Shown here: positions 24,628 to 28,147 of the stretch, one piece after another
Layout: the number at the start of each line of letters is the position of its first letter
Numbering within the stretch: position 1 is the stretch's first letter
DNA from: an uncultured Bacillota bacterium
GTDB lineage: Bacteria > Bacillota > Clostridia > Lachnospirales > Lachnospiraceae
Length of the DNA stretch: 28,147 bases
Assembly: GCA_905200905.1 (NCBI GenBank)
Contig: CAJKMA010000032.1
Location: 1 to 28,147, forward strand
Direction of reading: 5' to 3'
Position numbers and translations under genes: made by a program
The notes under the pieces: generated by a model
Databases searched by the model: none
Seen by the model: the letters and a program-made list of their open reading frames with translations, nothing else
What the model was told of the DNA's origin: nothing

Positions 24628-25323
24628 CTATTCCACTTTCTGCCCATAATAAGCATTTGCCCCATGTTTTCTAAAGTAATGTTTATCCTGTAATTCCTGT
24701 GGTGCCGGCTGTACTCTTGGCTGAATCATTTCGCAGCGTGCAGCCATTTTTGCTACTTCTTCCAGGACAACAGCATTGTGTACTGCCTCATGTCCGTCCT
24801 TACCCCAGGTAAATGGCCCATGATTTTTGCAAAGTACTGCCGGAACAGCCTCATAGTCTTTATCTTTAAAATATTCTGCAATGAGAAGTCCTGTATTCTT
24901 CTCATAAGCACCTTCAATTTCTTCCTTGGTCAGGCATCTCACGCAGGGAATTTCGCCATACATATAATCTGCATGGGTAGTTCCATAGCATGGAATTCCT
25001 CTTCCAGCCTGTGCCCAGCTTGTGGCCCAGGAAGAATGAGTATGTACTACGCCGCCAATATTAGGAAAAGCCTTGTACAACTCTATATGTGTAGGAGTAT
25101 CAGAAGAAGGATTGTATTTCCCTTCAATTTTATTTCCTTCCAAATCCATAATAACCATATCTTCTGGTGTCAACTTATCATAATCTACACCACTTGGTTT
25201 AATAGCAAAATACCCTGTCTTCCTATCAATCTGACTTACATTTCCCCATGTAAAAGTGACCAATCCATATTTTGGCAAAAGCATGTTTGCCTCATACACT
25301 GCTTTTTTCAGTTCCTCTAACAT
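24628..25323 (-). CDS. araD: L-ribulose-5-phosphate 4-epimerase
   Basis: Turns L-ribulose-5-phosphate into D-xylulose-5-phosphate, the last step of arabinose entry into the pentose phosphate pathway. 231 aa, the standard length. The class II aldolase/epimerase fold shows GLVTFTWGNVSQID, IKPSGVDYDKLTPEDMVI, the metal site VHTHSSWATSWAQAG, HADYMYGEIPC and KNHGPFTWGK. AGGAGG lies in the 31-bp gap after araR, so the two genes form an araR-araD operon. UlaF/SgbE (ascorbate route) are close relatives, but the AraR neighbour supports arabinose. No araA or araB is in the window. Confidence 0.95.
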   Translation of the reverse strand: MLEELKKAVYEANMLLPKYGLVTFTWGNVSQIDRKTGYFAIKPSGVDYDKLTPEDMVIMDLEGNKIEGKYNPSSDTPTHIELYKAFPNIGGVVHTHSSWATSWAQAGRGIPCYGTTHADYMYGEIPCVRCLTKEEIEGAYEKNTGLLIAEYFKDKDYEAVPAVLCKNHGPFTWGKDGHEAVHNAVVLEEVAKMAARCEMIQPRVQPAPQELQDKHYFRKHGANAYYGQKVE

Positions 25324-25354
25324 TTCCTTTGTTCCTCCTGTTTTTATTCTTTGT

Positions 25355-26452
25355 TCATGGATTCCGTCTAATAACAGAATTCCCCTTTATGAATTCCGGC
25401 TGAATCAGTCTTGGTATCTGACTTTTTTCTTCCGGTATCTCCCTAATCTTTTCTAACAGTAGCTCTGCTGCCATTTCTCCTAATTTTTCCTGGGGATGGG
25501 CAATGGTGGTAAGTTTCAAATCTCCTGCTGCCATAAAAGAATTGTCATAACCAGTAATAGAAATATCTTCCGGCACTCTTTTTCCTAGTTCCTTTAAAGC
25601 CCTGATTACATCCACTGCAATCTGGTCATTGTAGCACACAATCCCATCTATTTCCATCTGCTGTTCCAAAAGTTGCTCCACTGCCAAGGCCGGTTTCTGC
25701 TTCCTGTCTTCTGTATGAAACCACACTACCAGGTCCGGATCATAGGAAAATCCAGCTTCCTGGAGTGCCTTTACATACCCTTTGTGACGCTCCTTCCCCT
25801 GAAAATCATCTGCTTTAAAAATACCGATTAAAGTTCTATGCCCCATTTCCAGCAAATATTTCGTCACCAGATACCCTCCCTGGCAGTCATCCATAAGAAT
25901 ATGAGGTTTCTCCTGCATCTGGGAATAGACGCCCTGGATAAACACATAAGGAATCTGATACTGGTCCAACAAAGCATACAAGTTCATGTGCCTACACAAA
26001 ATCTGACTTTTACTTGGCTCAATAATCAGACCATCAATATCCTTAGTAAGAATATCCTCCAGCACCTTTGCCTCTTTGCTTCTGCTGTTGGCTGTGTTTT
26101 TCAGAATAATGCTGTATCCATTCTCTGTCAGCACCTTATCCATTCCCTGTATGAGCCTTGGAAAAATATAATCTGAAATATAGGTGGTAATGACCGCAAT
26201 ATTCTTAGATTGCTTCAAATGGCACATCCGTTCTGAGCAAAAAGTTCCTCTTCCATGCTCTGCTACAATATAACCCTCCTGGCTTAAAATAGAAAGGGCC
26301 TTCCTTACGGTATGTCTACTAATATGATACTGAGCCGAAAGCTCATTTTCAGAAGGAATCTTTTCTCCTCCTTTTATTTTTCCACTTAAAATAGAATTTT
26401 TAATTTCTTCCATAAGAACATAATATTTGGTTTTTCCATTTTCTTGTGTCAT
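25355..26452 (-). CDS. araR: AraR-type GntR/LacI chimeric repressor of arabinose genes
   Basis: 365 aa. Residues 1-75 are a GntR winged helix (KIPSENELSAQYHISRHTVRKAL, GTFCSERM) and residues about 82-365 a LacI-type sugar-binding domain (IAVITTYISDYIFPRLIQGM, GIFKADDFQGKERHKGY, SITGYDNSF). This chimera is the hallmark of AraR, which releases DNA on binding L-arabinose. It precedes araD by 31 bp. AAGGAGG lies before the ATG. A dyad sits between the -35 and -10 of its own promoter, so autoregulation is likely. Confidence 0.9.
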   Translation of the reverse strand: MTQENGKTKYYVLMEEIKNSILSGKIKGGEKIPSENELSAQYHISRHTVRKALSILSQEGYIVAEHGRGTFCSERMCHLKQSKNIAVITTYISDYIFPRLIQGMDKVLTENGYSIILKNTANSRSKEAKVLEDILTKDIDGLIIEPSKSQILCRHMNLYALLDQYQIPYVFIQGVYSQMQEKPHILMDDCQGGYLVTKYLLEMGHRTLIGIFKADDFQGKERHKGYVKALQEAGFSYDPDLVVWFHTEDRKQKPALAVEQLLEQQMEIDGIVCYNDQIAVDVIRALKELGKRVPEDISITGYDNSFMAAGDLKLTTIAHPQEKLGEMAAELLLEKIREIPEEKSQIPRLIQPEFIKGNSVIRRNP

Positions 26453-26475
26453 ACTCCACCTCCTTGTGTATTTCT

Positions 26476-26510
26476 ATTTTACAACTTGTACGCATGTATT
26501 CACAAGTTGT
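26476..26510 (-). promoter_or_regulatory. araR promoter with embedded AraR-like operator
   Basis: On the minus strand TTGTGA (26500-26505), 18 bp, TAAAAT (26476-26481). A perfect 9-bp inverted repeat ACAACTTGT (26481-26489) / ACAAGTTGT (26502-26510) spans it. The spacer contains ACATGCGTACAAGT, resembling the Bacillus AraR box (TTGTACGTACAA core). Confidence 0.7.
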
Positions 26511-26512
26511 TC

Positions 26513-26767
26513 TTATTCTTTTTTTATGCACCGATCTTCCTGAATTTCTACCAGAATAATATCTTCTCCAATTTGACGAATACAAGAAAAGGGAATCACA
26601 TATTCTGCAGTTGGACCAAACAATCCACATAGTTTTCCAGGAACTGGAACAATCAGTGCCTCCACGCATCCTGTCTTACAATTAAATTCTATGTCCAGAG
26701 GACATCCCAAAGTCCTGCAGGAACAAATATTCACAATCTCCTTTTGCCGAAGCTCACAGACACGCAT
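26513..26767 (-). CDS. YlmC/YmxH-family sporulation protein (PRC-barrel)
   Basis: 84 aa. The pattern MRVCELRQKEIVNICSCRTLG, then D-EF---TG-V-ALIVP, PFSCIRQIGEDIILVE, is that of the YlmC/YmxH family, small single-domain beta-barrel proteins linked by annotation to sporulation; their molecular role is not established. The start codon directly follows a T run that ends a hairpin, and the only ribosome site (AGGGGG, 5 nt away) lies in the 3' arm of that hairpin. The gene runs toward araR, whose -35 begins a few bases after its stop. Confidence 0.85.
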   Translation of the reverse strand: MRVCELRQKEIVNICSCRTLGCPLDIEFNCKTGCVEALIVPVPGKLCGLFGPTAEYVIPFSCIRQIGEDIILVEIQEDRCIKKE

Positions 26768-26770
26768 AAA

Positions 26771-26818
26771 AACCCCCTGGATTTCTAGTCTTATAGTATC
26801 CTATGAATCCAGAGGGTT
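26771..26818 (-). terminator. Hairpin terminator abutting the ymxH start
   Basis: Stem AACCCTCTGGATT / AATCCAGGGGGTT on the minus strand (13 bp with one U-G pair, arms 26806-26818 and 26771-26783), followed by TTTTT and then the ymxH ATG. Read rightward it also has a T run. It is the best candidate terminator for the eda-kdgK transcript. Confidence 0.75.
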
Positions 26819-26824
26819 TTTCAA
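26795..26824 (-). promoter_or_regulatory. Possible ymxH promoter inside the terminator hairpin
   Basis: On the minus strand TTGAAA (26819-26824), 18 bp, GATACT (26795-26800). A start near 26788 would lie past the hairpin's 5' arm, leaving the ymxH ribosome site unpaired. It is a weak match; a sporulation-sigma promoter is also possible. Confidence 0.4.
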
Positions 26825-26857
26825 CACTATTTTTTATTTTAAATTTGGAAGGAATGC

Positions 26858-26876
26858 GGGACCCATCTGGGGTCCC
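26858..26876. repeat. Short perfect hairpin downstream of kdgK
   Basis: GGGACCC (26858-26864) / GGGTCCC (26870-26876), 7 bp, 5-nt loop, no T run on either side. It may protect an mRNA 3' end or be an operator. The rest of 26819-26926 shows nothing clear. Confidence 0.4.
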
Positions 26877-26926
26877 ATGTATGAAAATGTTCCCTAATGG
26901 CAATAAGGGTTGGCATTTACAACATA

Positions 26927-27952
26927 TTATCTCTGAACACGGCCTGAACCATCTCCACCTGCCAGTTTAGAAACTTCGTCCATGGAAACCATATTAAAGT
27001 CCCCTTCAATAGAATGTTTCAGGCAGGATGCAGCTACTGCAAATTCAATCGTAGACTGAGCATCATATCCGTTTAAGCATGCACAGATTAATCCACCCCC
27101 AAAGGAGTCACCGCCACCTACACGGTCAACAATGTGCATTTTGTATTTTTTGCTGAAGTAGTAGTCTGTTCCATCATATAACATAGCAGACCAGTTGTTA
27201 TCATTTGCAGATAAAGATTCACGAAGAGTAATAGCAACTTTCTGGAATCCAAAACGATCAGCTAACTGTTTTGCAACATCTTTGTATCCTTCATGGTTTA
27301 CAGTACCTGTAGTAACGTCTGTGTTTGCAGCTTTGATTCCGAATACGTCAGCAGCATCTTCTTCATTTGCAATACATACGTCTACATATTTGCAGATTTC
27401 GCCCATAACCTGTCCTGCTTTTTCTTTTGACCACAGTTTGTTTCTGTAGTTTAAGTCACAGGAAATAGTAAGTCCTGCTTCTTTTGCAGCTTTACAAGCA
27501 TCCAGGCAGATAGCAGCTACTTCATCATTTAATGCTGGTGTGATACCTGTAAAGTGGAACCATTCAGCACCATCAAAAATGTTTTTCCAATCAAAGTCTT
27601 CTCTGGAAGCTGTTGCAATAGAAGATCCTGCACGGTCATAGATAACTTTGGATGGTCTCTGGGAAGCACCTTTTTCCAGGAAGTAGATACCTACACGGTC
27701 ACCACCACGAACAATATCTGTTGTATCAACACCGTATTTTCTCAGAGAGTTAATTGCAGCCTGTCCAATTTCGTGTTTTGGAAGTTTTGTAACAAATTTT
27801 GCATCAAAACCGTAGTTTGCTAAAGATACTGCTACGTTTGCTTCTCCACCACCGTAGGTTGCTCCAAAGGTATCAGCCTGTACAAAACGATAATATCCTT
27901 CTGGAGCTAATCTTAACATAATCTCACCAAATGTAATTACTTTTTTTGCCAT
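26927..27952 (-). CDS. kdgK: 2-keto-3-deoxygluconate kinase
   Basis: Phosphorylates KDG, the product of UxaA, to KDPG. 341-aa PfkB-family sugar kinase. The N-terminal motif is GGGEANVAVSLANYG (about 34-48), and the C-terminal signature is DRVGGGDSFGGGLICACLNG with the catalytic Asp in GGGDSF; the family more often has GAGDSF, but GGGDSF is seen in KdgK-like clades. GAGGAG precedes the ATG. It follows the aldolase gene by 28 bp, so eda-kdgK is an operon on the minus strand whose promoter lies outside the window. It completes the hexuronate pathway started at 2841-8559. Confidence 0.93.
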   Translation of the reverse strand: MAKKVITFGEIMLRLAPEGYYRFVQADTFGATYGGGEANVAVSLANYGFDAKFVTKLPKHEIGQAAINSLRKYGVDTTDIVRGGDRVGIYFLEKGASQRPSKVIYDRAGSSIATASREDFDWKNIFDGAEWFHFTGITPALNDEVAAICLDACKAAKEAGLTISCDLNYRNKLWSKEKAGQVMGEICKYVDVCIANEEDAADVFGIKAANTDVTTGTVNHEGYKDVAKQLADRFGFQKVAITLRESLSANDNNWSAMLYDGTDYYFSKKYKMHIVDRVGGGDSFGGGLICACLNGYDAQSTIEFAVAASCLKHSIEGDFNMVSMDEVSKLAGGDGSGRVQR

Positions 27953-27980
27953 TTTCTTATTCTCCTCTATTCTGGTATTT

Positions 27981-28147
27981 TTATTTATTTCTGATGGAAG
28001 CAGCTAATTTTACAGCTTCTTCAGTAAGATTTTTGATTTCATCGAATTTTCCGGCTTTTACTAAATCACCTTTTACCATCCAGCTTCCGCCGCATGCAAT
28101 AATTTTGTCACAGCTTAAATAGCTTTCCAGATTCTTAGCACTTACAC
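27981..28147 (-). CDS. eda: KDPG/KHG aldolase, C-terminal part (gene runs off the window)
   Basis: The last 54 codons are present, reading ...VSAKNLESYLSCDKIIACGG, then SWMVKGDLVKAGKFDEIKNL and an ending SIRNK. The GGSWMV motif is characteristic of the Eda C-terminus. The enzyme splits KDPG into pyruvate and glyceraldehyde-3-phosphate. It lies directly upstream of kdgK. The remaining 5' three-quarters is outside the window, so the active-site lysine cannot be checked. Confidence 0.88.
   Translation of the reverse strand, partial: VSAKNLESYLSCDKIIACGGSWMVKGDLVKAGKFDEIKNLTEEAVKLAASIRNK

Noticed and set aside
26400..26669. Alternative minus-strand frame over ymxH and the araR promoter
   Set aside because: It overlaps two supported genes and their promoter and its translation resembles no protein family.
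1..28147. CRISPR arrays, insertion sequences, prophage or defence genes
   Set aside because: No spaced direct repeats, transposase, integrase or known defence proteins were found on either strand.

Overview
The window reads as chromosome of a low-GC, Gram-positive, spore-forming anaerobe of the Clostridia, most likely a Lachnospiraceae (Blautia/Ruminococcus-like) gut commensal. The evidence is the block cysE-cysS-mrnC-rlmB-sigH under a T-box leader, a YlmC/YmxH-family sporulation protein, an AraR-type GntR regulator, strong AGGAGG ribosome sites and a pectin-sugar diet. No phage, IS element, CRISPR array or rRNA was seen, and one tRNA (Thr-GGT) is present. Taxonomy is inference; no search was run.

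Layout. 1-2680: uracil permease (3' end outside the window) and a DUF1266-like lipoprotein. 2841-8559: galacturonate/glucuronate catabolism, with lacI-uxaC leftward and uxaA-uxaB rightward from a shared control region holding two similar operators. 8571-8801: tRNA-Thr between two hairpins. 8812-13985: a leftward operon cysE-cysS-mrnC-rlmB-sigH-2-hydroxyacid dehydrogenase behind a cysteine T-box riboswitch. 13986-16161: divergent MATE transporter and MerR regulator sharing a 19-bp-spacer promoter. 16249-19340: gdhA and a YfmM-like ABC-F protein. 19545-22979: a copper block csoR-copA(-copZ)-ispF with a clear CsoR operator. 23058-24561: ZIP metal transporter and a DUF1648 membrane protein. 24628-26452: araR-araD. 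26513-28147: ymxH, kdgK and the 3' end of eda.

How it fits together. UxaC, UxaB and UxaA turn galacturonate into 2-keto-3-deoxygluconate (glucuronate enters through the same isomerase, but the uxuA/uxuB branch is not here). KdgK and Eda at the other end of the window finish the route to pyruvate and glyceraldehyde-3-phosphate. AraD feeds arabinose, another pectin sugar, into the pentose phosphate pathway. The hexuronate route is thus split into two loci about 18 kb apart with unrelated genes between.

The strongest unusual signal is in copA. The ORF carries a C-terminal CopZ-like domain, and two in-frame ATGs just before that domain each have a good Shine-Dalgarno at 8 nt. One gene may therefore make both the pump and a free copper chaperone. 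The next gene, ispF, follows 18 bp later and has an unusual CPGCC tail. No wholly new multi-gene system was found; most genes belong to recognised families.
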